A DNA stretch of 64,000 bases from Phocaeicola sartorii JCM 17136 = DSM 21941 (GTDB lineage Bacteria; Bacteroidota; Bacteroidia; Bacteroidales; Bacteroidaceae). The position numbers and the translations under genes are program-made. The stretch is taken from positions 1 through 64,000 of the forward strand of contig NZ_BAKM01000025.1 in NCBI RefSeq assembly GCF_000614185.1, given 5' to 3'. How positions within the stretch are numbered: position 1 is the first letter of the stretch; every line of letters starts with the position of its first letter. Shown piece after piece: positions 45,611 through 54,868 of the stretch. The notes beneath the pieces were generated by a model. It saw nothing but the letters and a program-made list of their open reading frames with translations, was not told where the DNA came from and ran no database searches.

Positions 45611-47925
45611 ATGACAATATTAATAAACAAGAGGTTGTTGGGAATCGGAAATATTGTTATTGCCATTTTGACAACTGCTATTATGTACCTATATTGGGTA
45701 GAATGGGAAGAATTTAACAATATAGAAAAGAAAAACAATTATATAACAAATATACGTCAAGAATCAACAAAACTTTATAGTGAATTGACTGAATTGTCTT
45801 TTGTTAGCGAAACTATATTTGGGTGGAAGAAAAACGATATAATGAATTTCCATCAAAAACGTATGGAAATTGACAGTCTGTTGTGTCGTTTCATAACGAT
45901 GTACCCGACTGAACGCATCGACAGCGTGCGTCAGCTTTTGGAAGATAAGGAACAGCAGATGCGCCGGATAGTTCAGGTTCTTGACGAACAGCAGACCCTC
46001 AACGAGAAGATAGCCCGTCAGGTACCTGTAATCGTGCAGAAAAGCGTGCAGGAACAACCGCAAAAACCAAAGCGAAAAGGATTTCTCGGTATCTTCGGCA
46101 AAAAAGAAAAAACCAAACCAACCGCTACAACTACGATGCTCCGTTCATTCAATCGGAATATAGTTGGCGAACAACAATCACAAAGCCGTCGTCTGTCGGA
46201 ACACGCCGACAGCCTCGCCGCCCGTAACGCAGAACTTAACCGGCAACTGCACGGGTTTATCCGCCAGATGGACGAGAAAGTGCAAGCCGACCTGCAAAGG
46301 CGTGAAGCGAGATAGCCGCCATGCGGGAACAGTCGTTTATGCAGATTGGCGGTTTGACAGGATTCGTACTCTTGCTGTTGGTCATTTCATATATAATCAT
46401 CCATAAAAATGCCAACCGCATTAAGCGATACAAACAAGAAACCACGAATTTAATCGGGCAACTGCAACAAGCAGTGGCGCAAAACGAGGCTCTGATAGCC
46501 TCCCGCAAAAAAGCCGTGCATACCATCACCCATGAGCTGCGCACACCTTTAACCGCAATAATCGGTTATACCGCGTTGATGGAAAAAGGCAATGATACGG
46601 ATAAAAAAGAGCGATATGTCCGTAATATCCGGCAATCTTCCGACCGTATGCGCGAAATGCTCAACACGTTGCTGAGTTTCTTCCGTCTGGATAACGGCAA
46701 GGAGCAGCCGAACATTTCTCCTTGCCGGATTTCAATAATCACGCACATTCTTGAAACGGAGTTTATGCCAATCGCCATGAACAAGGGGCTGGCTCTTACC
46801 ATAACGAATCAAAAGGATACTATTGTCTTGACCGATAAGGAACGTATCCTGCAAATCGGCAACAACCTGTTGTCAAACGCCATCAAATTCACTGATAGCG
46901 GCGGTGTATCTTTGACGACTGATTATGATAACGGTATTCTGAAAATTACCGTCGAAGATACGGGTACAGGTATGACGGAAGAGGAACAGCAACGGGTGTT
47001 CGGCGCGTTTGAACGTCTGTCAAACGCCGCCGCAAAAGACGGATTCGGTCTGGGACTTTCCATCGTACAGCGTATCGTGTCAATGCTCGGCGGCACGATA
47101 CGGCTGGAGAGCGATAAAGGCAAAGGCAGCCGTTTCACGGTGGAAATACCCATGCAGACAGCCGGGGAACTGCCGGAACGGATAAATCAGACACGGATTC
47201 ATCATGACCGTACATTCCACGATGTCATCGCCATCGACAATGACGAGGTACTACTTCTGATGCTGAAAGAAATGTATGCACAGGAAGGAGTACACTGCTA
47301 CACCTGCACCGATGCTGCGGAGCTGATGGAAATGATACGCCGGAAAGAATACAGCCTGCTTCTGACGGATCTGAACATGCCGGAGATCAACGGCTTCGAG
47401 CTGTTGGAGCTGCTACGTACCTCCAACGTGGGCAATTCAAAGACTATCCCGATAGTCGTGACAACCGCTTCGGGCAGTTGCAGCAAGGAGGAACTTATGA
47501 AACGTGGATTCGCCGGATGCCTGCTCAAGCCGTTCTCCATATCGGAACTGATGGAAGTTTCAGACAAATGCGCCATGAAAGGCAACCGGAATGAAAAGCC
47601 GGATTTCACCTCCCTGCTGTCATACGGCAATGAAGCCGTCATGCTGGAGAAACTGATAACGGAAACCGAAAAGGAAATGCAGGCAATCAGGGAAGCGGGT
47701 CTAAAGAAAGACCTTCAGGAACTGAACGCCCTGACACACCACCTGCGCAGCTCGTGGGAGATACTCCGTGCCGACCAACCGTTAAAGGAATTATACAAAC
47801 TGCTTCATAGCGATGGTACACCTGACGATAAAACAATTGGCAATGCTGTAAAAGCTGTGCTGGATAAGGGTTCGGAAATCATCCGGCTGGCAAAAGAAGA
47901 AAGGAGAAAATACGAAAATGGATAA
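45611..47925 (+). CDS. rteA: RteA-like hybrid sensor kinase (frame-broken)
   Basis: About 771 residues after restoring one A near 46311 (GAGATAGCC, expected GAGAATAGCC). Order: membrane helix, periplasmic helical sensor, helix near 240, HisKA with ITHELRTPLTAIIGY, HATPase with NLLSNAIKF and GLGLSIV, receiver with LLTDLNMPEING, and a C-terminal Hpt-like domain (LTHHLRSSWEIL). In CTnDOT, RteA with RteB turns on excision and transfer. The first ~95 codons are AT-rich, the rest GC-richer. Overlaps rteB by eight bases. Confidence 0.85.
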
Positions 47926-49240
47926 GACAAAAATCATCGTGGTGGAGGACAACATCGTGTATTGCGAGTTTGTCTGCAACCTGCTGGCACGCGAGGGATT
48001 CCGCACTGTGCAGGCTTTCCACCTATCGACCGCGAAGAAATATCTGCAACAGGCCGCAGACGGGGACGTCGTGGTTTCCGACCTGCGCCTGCCCGACGGC
48101 AACGGCATCGACCTTTTGCGCTGGATGCGCAAGGAGGGCAGGATGCAGCCCTTTGTCATCATGACCGACTATGCCGAAGTGCATACGGCGGTTGAAAGCA
48201 TGAAACTCGGCTCGCTGGACTACATGCCCAAGCAGCTTGTGGAAGACAAACTCGTCCCCCTGCTCCGTACCATATTAAAAGAACGAAATATCGGACGAAG
48301 CCGTATGCCCCTGTTCTCGCGTGACGGCTCGGCGTTCCAAGCCATCATGAAGCGGATAAGGCTGGTAGCCCCCACCGACATGAGCGTGCTGATATTCGGG
48401 GAGAACGGCACGGGCAAGGAGCATATCGCCCACCTGCTGCACGACAAGGGCAAGCGGGCAGGAAAGCCGTTTGTGGCTGTGGACTGCGGTTCGCTCACCA
48501 AAGAGCTTGCGCCGTCGGCTTTCTTCGGACACGTAAAAGGAGCGTTCACAGGTGCGGACAGCATCAAGAAGGGCTACTTCCACGAGGCGGAAGGCGGTAC
48601 GCTGTTCTTGGACGAGGTGGGCAACCTCGCACCGGAAACCCAGCAGATGCTTCTGCGCGCCATACAGGAACGGAGATACCGTCCGGTAGGTGACAAATCT
48701 GACCGCAGTTTCAATGTCCGCATCATCGCCGCCACCAACGAGGATCTGGAGAAGGCGGTCCATGAAAAGCGTTTCCGGCAGGACTTGCTGTACCGCCTGC
48801 ACGACTTCGAGATAACCGTCCCGCCGTTGCGCGACTGTCAGGAGGACATTATGCCTTTGGCTGAGTTCTTCCTCGATATTGCGAACCGGGAGCTGGAGTG
48901 TGATGTCATCGGCTTTGACGGAGAAGCCCGCAAGACATTGCTGACCCATGCGTGGCCGGGCAATGTCCGCGAGCTTCGTCAGAAAATCATGGGCGCGGTG
49001 TTGCAGGCACAGACGGGTCTTGTCACGAAAGAGCATCTGGAACTTGCCGTGACAAAACTGACCTCACCCGTCAGCTTCGCCCTGCGCAACGATGCGGAAG
49101 ACAAGGAGCGTGTCTTACGCGCGTTGAAGCAGGCGAACGGTAACCGTAAGGTTGCCGCCGAACTGCTCGGAATAGGACGTACAACGCTGTACAGCAAGCT
49201 GGAAGAGTATGGGTTGAAATACAAATTCAGGCAATCATAG
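47918..49240 (+). CDS. rteB: RteB-like sigma-54 response regulator
   Basis: 440 residues: receiver with Asp in VVSDLRLPDGNG near 54, AAA+ domain with Walker A FGENGTGKE near 162, canonical GAFTGA near 208, Walker B FLDEVGN and a C-terminal HTH (NRKVAAELLGIGRTTLYSKL). RteB activates rteC and mobilization genes in CTnDOT-type elements; no rteC was found here. Intact, with its own terminator. Confidence 0.88.
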   Translation: MDKTKIIVVEDNIVYCEFVCNLLAREGFRTVQAFHLSTAKKYLQQAADGDVVVSDLRLPDGNGIDLLRWMRKEGRMQPFVIMTDYAEVHTAVESMKLGSLDYMPKQLVEDKLVPLLRTILKERNIGRSRMPLFSRDGSAFQAIMKRIRLVAPTDMSVLIFGENGTGKEHIAHLLHDKGKRAGKPFVAVDCGSLTKELAPSAFFGHVKGAFTGADSIKKGYFHEAEGGTLFLDEVGNLAPETQQMLLRAIQERRYRPVGDKSDRSFNVRIIAATNEDLEKAVHEKRFRQDLLYRLHDFEITVPPLRDCQEDIMPLAEFFLDIANRELECDVIGFDGEARKTLLTHAWPGNVRELRQKIMGAVLQAQTGLVTKEHLELAVTKLTSPVSFALRNDAEDKERVLRALKQANGNRKVAAELLGIGRTTLYSKLEEYGLKYKFRQS

Positions 49241-49294
49241 CCGGAATTAGCTGAAAATGTAAGTAACGATTAAACCTGTATATTCAACGAAAAT

Positions 49295-49331
49295 AAAAAC
49301 GTCCTGTGATAAAAAATCATGGGACGTTTTT
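49295..49331 (+). terminator. Terminator of rteB
   Basis: AAAACGTCCTGTGA pairs with TCATGGGACGTTTT (one mismatch) and ends in Ts. Confidence 0.75.
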
Positions 49332-49413
49332 ATGTGTTTCCGATTTTTATTGCTACTTTTGTACCAAGACGAGAGACATTGACAGCAACTCGCAGCAATG
49401 CGCAGAAACAGAC

Positions 49414-49433
49414 ACGGTTGCCAATTCGTTACC
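49414..49433 (+). repeat. Imperfect direct repeat, right copy
   Basis: ACGGTTGCCAATTCGTTACC; 17 of 20 bases agree with 37489-37508, same orientation. The distance from each copy to the nearby TAAnTTTGC motif is almost equal (106 and 107 bases). Confidence 0.5.
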
Positions 49434-49519
49434 TCTATTTTAACCTTTCTCTCAAACCTCTTATAAATAAAGAGGTTATAAAAGTCTTCCAGAATTACTA
49501 AAAAATCTTGGATTTTTAT

Positions 49520-49529
49520 GTAAGTTTGC
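49520..49529 (+). promoter_or_regulatory. DMT gene promoter -7 and candidate right attachment core
   Basis: GTAAGTTTGC contains the -7 match TAAGTTTG for the gene at 49555 and also fits the known CTnDOT target pattern GTAnnTTTGC exactly. Confidence 0.5.
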
Positions 49530-49554
49530 AGCATAATAAAACATCTGTAAAAAA

Positions 49555-50463
49555 ATGAATGCAATCAAATCAAAGTTTCTCTATCACTTGATAGCCATGG
49601 TCACTGTAGCTATCTGGGGCATCACTTTTGTTTCTACTAAAATTCTAATCCAACATGGATTAAGCCCTTCCGAAATATTCTTTTATCGTTTCACTCTGGC
49701 CTATCTCTGCATGTGGTGCATTTCTTATAAGAAACTATTTGCCAATAGAATAAAAGATGAATTGTTACTTTTATCGGCCGGATTATGCGGAGGAACGATT
49801 TATTTCATTACCGAAAACACAGCTCTCGGCATCACATTGGCTTCCAATGTGTCTCTGATAGTATGCACATCACCCATCCTGACCACACTGCTTTCTTATT
49901 TGTTCAGAAGAAAAGAGCCTTTCACCCGTCATCTTGTTTACGGATCGATCATGGCCTTGACAGGAGTGGGGTTGGTTGTTTTCAACGGCAGTTTCATTCT
50001 GAAGATTAATCCTTTGGGAGATGTCCTTTCACTGACCGCAGCATTGATGTGGGCATTTTACTGCCTTATTCTCAAGCAATTGGACAGCCATTATTCTGTC
50101 ATATTCATTACCCGAAAAGTATTCTTCTACGGAGTACTGACCATTCTGCCCATGTTTCTGTTCCGCCCGTTTAATTGGGTAAATGACTTGATGATGCAAC
50201 CCGCCGTATTCGGAAATCTTCTCTTTTTAGGAATTATAGCCTCCATGCTTTGTTTCATAGCTTGGAATGCCTGCGTCAAGGAGCTGGGAGCCGTAAAAAG
50301 TACCAACTATATTTATATCATCCCCTTGGTGACCCTTCTTACTTCAGCCATCATCATTGATGAGAAGATAACCTGGATAGCCCTTGCCGGCTGTATTCTA
50401 ATCTTGTGTGGCGTATATTTGGCAGAACGGAAAACAAATCCTACATTTGAGGTGGAATATTAA
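49555..50463 (+). CDS. EamA/DMT-family permease
   Basis: 302 residues, two EamA repeats, about ten membrane helices; opens AIWGITFVSTKILIQHG as in RhaT/YdcZ-like permeases and ends with a second repeat at about 155-295. Intact. Substrate unknown. First chromosomal gene right of the island; the acetyltransferase follows after nine bases. Confidence 0.9.
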   Translation: MNAIKSKFLYHLIAMVTVAIWGITFVSTKILIQHGLSPSEIFFYRFTLAYLCMWCISYKKLFANRIKDELLLLSAGLCGGTIYFITENTALGITLASNVSLIVCTSPILTTLLSYLFRRKEPFTRHLVYGSIMALTGVGLVVFNGSFILKINPLGDVLSLTAALMWAFYCLILKQLDSHYSVIFITRKVFFYGVLTILPMFLFRPFNWVNDLMMQPAVFGNLLFLGIIASMLCFIAWNACVKELGAVKSTNYIYIIPLVTLLTSAIIIDEKITWIALAGCILILCGVYLAERKTNPTFEVEY

Positions 50464-50472
50464 AACCTTTTA

Positions 50473-51026
50473 ATGATGAACGAGATAGATAAAATGCGTA
50501 GCAGCCAGCTGGCCGATATGGAAAAACCGGAAATACAGGCCAGTTTCATACATGCCAAAAAACTAGTGGCCAAATTGCGGATGATGAGTACATACGATGA
50601 TGGTTTCAGGGAAGTGCTGGAAGACCTGGTGCCGGGCATCCCTTCCACTTCTGTCATCTGTCCGCCGTTTTACTGTGATCATGGACATGGCATCCGCTTA
50701 GGAGAGCATGTCTTTGTGAATGCCAACTGTACATTTTTAGACGGTGGATATATCACCATAGGAGCACATACATTGATAGGACCAATGTACAAATCTACAC
50801 CCCGCATCATCCGACGGATTACATAGATCGGCGCGAGCCAAAAGAGTATGCATATCCTGTAACGATCGGAGAAGATTGCTGGATAGGAGGAGGGGTTATT
50901 TTTTGTCCCGGAGTAAAAATAGGGCACCGCTGTATTATCGGGGCTGGAAGTGTCGTAACCAAAAATATTCCCGATAATTCCGTTGCTGTGGGCAACCCAG
51001 CCAAAGTGATCAGAAAGATTGATTAA
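50473..51026 (+). CDS. Maltose/galactoside-type O-acetyltransferase (frame-broken)
   Basis: Left-handed beta-helix acyltransferase of the LacA/Maa/NodL group. The N-terminal helical part (DKMRSSQLADMEKPEIQA) precedes hexapeptide repeats (ITIGAHTLIGP, VTIGEDCWIGGG, VIFCPGVKIG). The active-site His pair IYTPHHP is readable only after restoring one base near 50788. Corrected length 184 residues. Acetylates a sugar with acetyl-CoA. Confidence 0.88.
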
Positions 51027-51031
51027 GAAGA

Positions 51032-51076
51032 AAACAGATAATTATGAAAGTTTTGACTTCACATAATTATCTGTTT
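51032..51076. terminator. Bidirectional terminator
   Basis: AAACAGATAATTATG pairs perfectly with CATAATTATCTGTTT between convergent genes. Confidence 0.75.
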
Positions 51077-51083
51077 CTCAAAT

Positions 51084-51302
51084 TCAGCCGATATAAACAT
51101 TGACACTTAGAAACAAACAATCGTCTCCGCCAGAACACTCAAAGTCTATTTTATTCTCTCTGGCCAGCCAACCTATAGCAGCATTCAAATCTCTGTCCGA
51201 CAGTTCTGATGCTATTTTTAAATCACAATAACTCCACCGCTTATTGTCATTCAGCAGTTGCCATACTTTTCCTGCATTTACTCCAATCTGATGTTTATCC
51301 AT
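51084..51302 (-). CDS. Small winged-helix protein (DUF2582-like)
   Basis: About 72 residues from MDKHQIGVNAGKVW. The pattern GKVWQLLND, SYCDLKIASELSDRDLNAAIGWLARENKI is a compact winged helix common in Bacteroidales, known as DUF2582. DNA binding is inferred from the fold only. Monocistronic. Confidence 0.8.
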   Translation of the reverse strand: MDKHQIGVNAGKVWQLLNDNKRWSYCDLKIASELSDRDLNAAIGWLARENKIDFECSGGDDCLFLSVNVYIG

Positions 51303-51510
51303 TTTGATGCTCAATTAAAAAGGTTAATAATAGAATGGTTAGTTTCTAGGTGGTAAATATAGCTTTTTATTAGAATAAAGAAAACTTTCCTGTGTAAAAT
51401 TCATGTAAAGGACATAGTTATTTAACATTTGTTTCTGTCAAATTTCATGTAAATTCTCTTTTTATGAAGATATTTATTGCCGGACGAGCTATTTTTACAA
51501 ATATTTCCTC

Positions 51511-51518
51511 TAACTTTG
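51511..51518 (+). promoter_or_regulatory. Promoter -7 element of map
   Basis: TAACTTTG fits TAnnTTTG, 21 bases before the map ATG. Confidence 0.5.
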
Positions 51519-51539
51519 TAAGTTGATTAATCCTTTGAT

Positions 51540-52394
51540 ATGAAAAGAAATAAAAAGAACTGGAGAGTGTCCAAAGGTGTGGAGCTCACAGAATTAGATA
51601 AAAAGGTACTCTATTATCAAGATAGAGGTCATTTGGTGCCTTCACGTGAGCTGATCAAGACATCGGAGCAAATTGAAGGAATACGCCGTAGCGGTATTAT
51701 TAATACCGGAGTGCTAGACCTTGTAGAACGAGAGATCCATGCCGGCATGAGCACCTTGGAGATAGACAAACTGGTTTATGAATATACGAAAGATCATGGC
51801 GGCATTCCTGCAACCTTAGGCTATGAAGGCTTTCCAAAAAGTTGCTGCACCTCTATCAATGAGGTTGTCTGTCACGGTATTCCTAATGAATTCGACATTC
51901 TGGAAGAAGGAGATATAATTAATGTGGATTGTACGACCATCCTTGACGGTTACTACGCGGATGCATCACGTATGTTTACCATTGGGAAAACCACACCTCA
52001 GAAAGAGAAGCTGGTACGAGTGGCCAAAGAATGTTTGGAGATAGGCATGGAAGCCGCAAGACCATTTGGCTTTGTGGGAGATATAGGACATGCCATTGAA
52101 AAGCATGCTAAGAAAAACGGATTCTCAGTAGTGCGCGATCTCTGCGGCCACGGAGTAGGGATAGAGTTCCATGAAGAACCGGATGTAGAACATTTCGGGA
52201 AAAAAGGAACGGGTATGCTATTGGTTCCGGGAATGGTTTTCACGATTGAACCAATGATCAATATGGGAACATGGGAGGTTTTCATTGACGAGGAAGATGG
52301 CTGGACTGTAGTTACCGAAGATGAACTACCGTCTGCACAGTGGGAGCATACCTTTGTCATGACAGATAACGGACTTGAAATTCTGACACATTAA
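51540..52394 (+). CDS. map: Methionine aminopeptidase, type I
   Basis: 284 residues, about 35 longer at the N-terminus than E. coli Map, with a Lys-rich start. Metal ligands: two Asp in NVDCTTILDGYYADAS near 125-138, His in CGHGVGIEFHEEP near 203, Glu in FTIEPMI near 238 and Glu in WEHTFVMT near 270. Removes the initiator Met cotranslationally. The tsaD gene follows after 23 bases. Confidence 0.96.
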   Translation: MKRNKKNWRVSKGVELTELDKKVLYYQDRGHLVPSRELIKTSEQIEGIRRSGIINTGVLDLVEREIHAGMSTLEIDKLVYEYTKDHGGIPATLGYEGFPKSCCTSINEVVCHGIPNEFDILEEGDIINVDCTTILDGYYADASRMFTIGKTTPQKEKLVRVAKECLEIGMEAARPFGFVGDIGHAIEKHAKKNGFSVVRDLCGHGVGIEFHEEPDVEHFGKKGTGMLLVPGMVFTIEPMINMGTWEVFIDEEDGWTVVTEDELPSAQWEHTFVMTDNGLEILTH

Positions 52395-52417
52395 TATATA
52401 TAATAAGGTATAGAAAT

Positions 52418-53435
52418 ATGGATACAATTATATTAGGTATAGAATCTTCCTGTGACGACACGTCAGCCGCAGTAATCAAGAATGGCGTATTGTTGTCCAA
52501 TGTAGTGTCCAGCCAAGCTGTTCACGAAGCTTACGGAGGGGTGGTTCCTGAACTGGCCTCACGTGCCCATCAACAAAACATTGTACCGGTGGTGCACGAA
52601 GCCTTAAAAAGGGCAGGAGTAGCCAAGGAGCAACTAAGCGCTGTTGCATTCACCCGAGGACCCGGCTTGATGGGATCATTACTGGTCGGAGTATCTTTTG
52701 CGAAAGGCTTCGCACGTTCTTTGAATATACCAATGATTGATGTTAACCATCTGCAAGCCCATGTGTTAGCCCATTTCATTAAAGAATCGGAAGAAGACAA
52801 CAACCAGCCTAAATTCCCTTTCTTGTGTCTGCTGGTGTCAGGAGGAAACTCACAGATAATATTGGTAAAGGCCTATAATGACATGGAAGTTTTGGGACAG
52901 ACTATTGACGATGCGGCAGGAGAAGCTATCGACAAATGTTCTAAAGTAATGGGCTTAGGTTATCCCGGAGCCTATCATTGACAAACTGGCACGTCAGGGT
53001 AATCCAAATGCGTTTACTTTCAGTAAGCCACATATTCCGGACTATAATTATAGTTTCAGCGGATTAAAGACTTCTTTCCTATACTCATTGCGTGACTGGT
53101 TGAAAGAAGATCCCGATTTCATCGAACATCATAAAAACGACCTAGCCGCTTCATTAGAAGCGACTATTGTAAATATTTTGATGGACAAGCTAAGAAAAGC
53201 AGCCAAAAATCTCAAAATAAATGAAGTGGCAGTAGCCGGAGGAGTATCAGCCAATAACGGGCTTCGTAACTCATTCCGCGAACATGCCGGGAAATATGGC
53301 TGGAATATCTATATTCCGAAGTTCAGCTTTACTACAGATAATGCCGCAATGATCGCAATTACCGGTTATTACAAGTATCTGGACAATGATTTTTGCACTA
53401 TAGACAAGCCCGCTTATTCACGGGTAACTATTTAA
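52418..53435 (+). CDS. tsaD: tRNA threonylcarbamoyl transferase subunit TsaD (frame-broken)
   Basis: Makes t6A37 in tRNAs with ANN codons, with TsaB and TsaE. Metal-binding HxxxH is HLQAH near residue 110; SSCDDTSAA near 9 and the nucleotide loop VSGGNSQI near 139 are present. The frame breaks near 52970: GGTTATCCCGGAGCCTATC lacks two bases of the conserved GYPGGPIID. Restored length 339 residues. Because tsaD is essential in most bacteria, this break is strong evidence for sequence error. Confidence 0.94.
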
Positions 53436-53456
53436 TATTTAAAAACCGTTTTCAAC

Positions 53457-53957
53457 ATGTCAGTAGAAGGTAAATTTTTAAGTAAAGAGATTAACGATTT
53501 GTTTTGGAGAGAAGGCCTGACACTCGTTACTGCCGAGAGTTGCACGGCAGGAAGTGTGTCGGCTGCTATTACAGCCGTCGCCGGAAGTTCACACTTCTTT
53601 AAAGGTGGAATTATCGCCTATTCCAACGAAATAAAAGAAAATTTGTTGGGGGTAAATCATGAGACCTTAGAAACATACGGAGCTGTAAGCGAAGAAACCG
53701 TCGTCGAAATGGTAAAAGGGGCGATGAAATCGATGAATTCTGATTGCGCTGTAGCAACCTCAGGCATTGCAGGACCCACAGGAGGTACTCCCGACAAACC
53801 GGTAGGTACTATTTGGATTGCTGCCGGATGTAAAAACAAAGTGATCACACTGAAATTGGAAGGTGACGAAGGAAGAAACAAAAATATAGCTAATGCAACC
53901 CAAAATGCACTGCAATTGCTCCGAAAGTTGTTCCAAAACGAAGAAAATGAGCGGTGA
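53457..53957 (+). CDS. CinA C-terminal domain / nicotinamide-nucleotide amidase
   Basis: 166-residue stand-alone CinA C-domain (PncC-like), which deamidates NMN to NaMN. Active-site stretch [15 protein letters not shown] near residue 25, [17 protein letters not shown] near 50 and [18 protein letters not shown] near 101 match the family. Lies 21 bases after tsaD, so likely same transcript. Confidence 0.92.
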   Translation: MSVEGKFLSKEINDLFWREGLTLVTAESCTAGSVSAAITAVAGSSHFFKGGIIAYSNEIKENLLGVNHETLETYGAVSEETVVEMVKGAMKSMNSDCAVATSGIAGPTGGTPDKPVGTIWIAAGCKNKVITLKLEGDEGRNKNIANATQNALQLLRKLFQNEENER

Positions 53958-53981
53958 TTGCAGAATTATTTGCAAAAACTC

Positions 53982-54012
53982 TTGTTTTATACAAATAAAA
54001 GTGCTTATTTTG
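53982..54012 (+). promoter_or_regulatory. Promoter of rpmB operon
   Basis: CTTG at 53982, 19 bases, TTATTTTG at 54005: each box has one mismatch to the Bacteroides consensus. Confidence 0.4.
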
Positions 54013-54061
54013 CACTCCGTTTGAAATAAGTATTGAAAAAAACTATAAAAATAAGATAGCA

Positions 54062-54322
54062 ATGTCGAAGATTTGTCAAATTACCGGAAAGAAAGCCATG
54101 ATTGGCAACAATGTTTCACACTCTAAGAGAAGAACCAAAAGAACTTTTGATGTGAACTTGTTTACTAAGAAATTCTACTATGTAGAACAAGATTGCTGGA
54201 TTAGCCTGAATATCTGTGCTAACGGCTTACGTGTGATTAATAAAAAAGGCCTGGATGCAGCGCTGAACGAAGCGGTAACCAAAGGCTATTGTGATTGGAA
54301 AAGCATCAAAATTATTGGTTAA
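54062..54322 (+). CDS. rpmB: Ribosomal protein bL28
   Basis: 86 residues, [20 protein letters not shown] and the usual basic SKRRTKRTF. Structural protein of the large subunit. No zinc-binding CxxC pairs. Heads the rpmB-rpmG-DUF4295 group typical of Bacteroidetes. Confidence 0.97.
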   Translation: MSKICQITGKKAMIGNNVSHSKRRTKRTFDVNLFTKKFYYVEQDCWISLNICANGLRVINKKGLDAALNEAVTKGYCDWKSIKIIG

Positions 54323-54343
54323 TTAAAAAGGGAGAGATAGACT

Positions 54344-54532
54344 ATGGCAAAGAAGGCTAAAGGTAATAGAGTACAGGTAATCCTTGAATGCACAGAAATG
54401 AAGGATAGTGGTATGCCGGGAACTTCTCGTTACATTACAACAAAAAACAGAAAAAATACCACTGAAAGATTGGAACTTAAGAAGTACAATCCGATTTTGA
54501 AAAGAGTAACAGTTCACAAAGAAATTAAATAA
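54344..54532 (+). CDS. rpmG: Ribosomal protein bL33
   Basis: 62 residues, [19 protein letters not shown], then [13 protein letters not shown] and [17 protein letters not shown]. Cys-poor, zinc-free form. 21 bases after rpmB. Confidence 0.96.
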   Translation: MAKKAKGNRVQVILECTEMKDSGMPGTSRYITTKNRKNTTERLELKKYNPILKRVTVHKEIK

Positions 54533-54541
54533 TTATAACCC

Positions 54542-54697
54542 ATGGCAAAGAAAACAGTCGCAACCCTTCAGACAGGTAAAGAAGGACGTTCTTATACTAA
54601 GGTTATCAAGATGGTTAAATCTCCGAAAACAGGAGCTTACGTCTTCGATGAGCAAATGGTACCTAACGAAAAAGTTCAAGACTTTTTCAAGAAATAA
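54542..54697 (+). CDS. DUF4295 protein
   Basis: 51 residues, MAKKTVATLQTGKEGRSYTK then VIKMVKSPKTGAYVFDEQMV. A small basic protein found after rpmG across Bacteroidetes; probably ribosome-associated by context, but its function is not established. Starts nine bases after rpmG. Confidence 0.9.
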   Translation: MAKKTVATLQTGKEGRSYTKVIKMVKSPKTGAYVFDEQMVPNEKVQDFFKK

Positions 54698-54717
54698 TTT
54701 AGTCGGAAGACTAATGG

Positions 54718-54756
54718 AAAGTTCCTTTCATATATTATGGAAGGAACTTTTTTTAT
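54718..54756 (+). terminator. Terminator of rpmB operon
   Basis: AAAGTTCCTT pairs with AAGGAACTTT, followed by a run of Ts. Confidence 0.85.
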
Positions 54757-54807
54757 ACCGGAATGTTGTATCATAATACATTATAACCAATCATTGTGAC
54801 ACTTTTT

Positions 54808-54839
54808 TTTGTCCGTGTAAGAGATTAGTTATATCTTTG
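54808..54839 (+). promoter_or_regulatory. Promoter of ftsY-rimO
   Basis: TTTG at 54808-54811, 20 bases, TATCTTTG at 54832-54839: exact match to both boxes. Confidence 0.75.
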
Positions 54840-54868
54840 TGGCATAAACAGATAAATCAGACTCCAAT

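Larger units (their letters stand above)
37595..49529. mobile_element. Integrated mobilizable island with rteA-rteB
   Basis: About 12 kb holding a tyrosine integrase at the left edge, RhuM-like protein, two replication-type genes, candidate oriT, MobC, relaxase, AraC regulator, efflux pump and rteA-rteB. No conjugation (tra) genes, so it would move with help from another element. The ends are proposed from TAAnTTTGC motifs at both sides; the 20-base repeats (37489, 49414) give alternative ends. Confidence 0.7.
49332..49554. other. Gene-free right junction of mobile island
   Basis: Holds TACTTTTG (49354-49361, a promoter -7 match with no clear gene behind it), the right 20-base direct repeat (49414-49433), a small hairpin AACCTCTT/AAGAGGTT (49455-49477) and GTAAGTTTGC (49520-49529). 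A 60-codon open stretch at 49319-49501 has no protein-like features. Confidence 0.45.

Noticed and set aside
48275..49036. 253-residue minus-strand open frame inside rteB
   Set aside because: Shadow of the GC-richer rteB coding strand; no start signal or domain.
49319..49501. 60-codon open frame right of rteB
   Set aside because: It begins inside the rteB terminator and has no protein-like features or conserved pattern.
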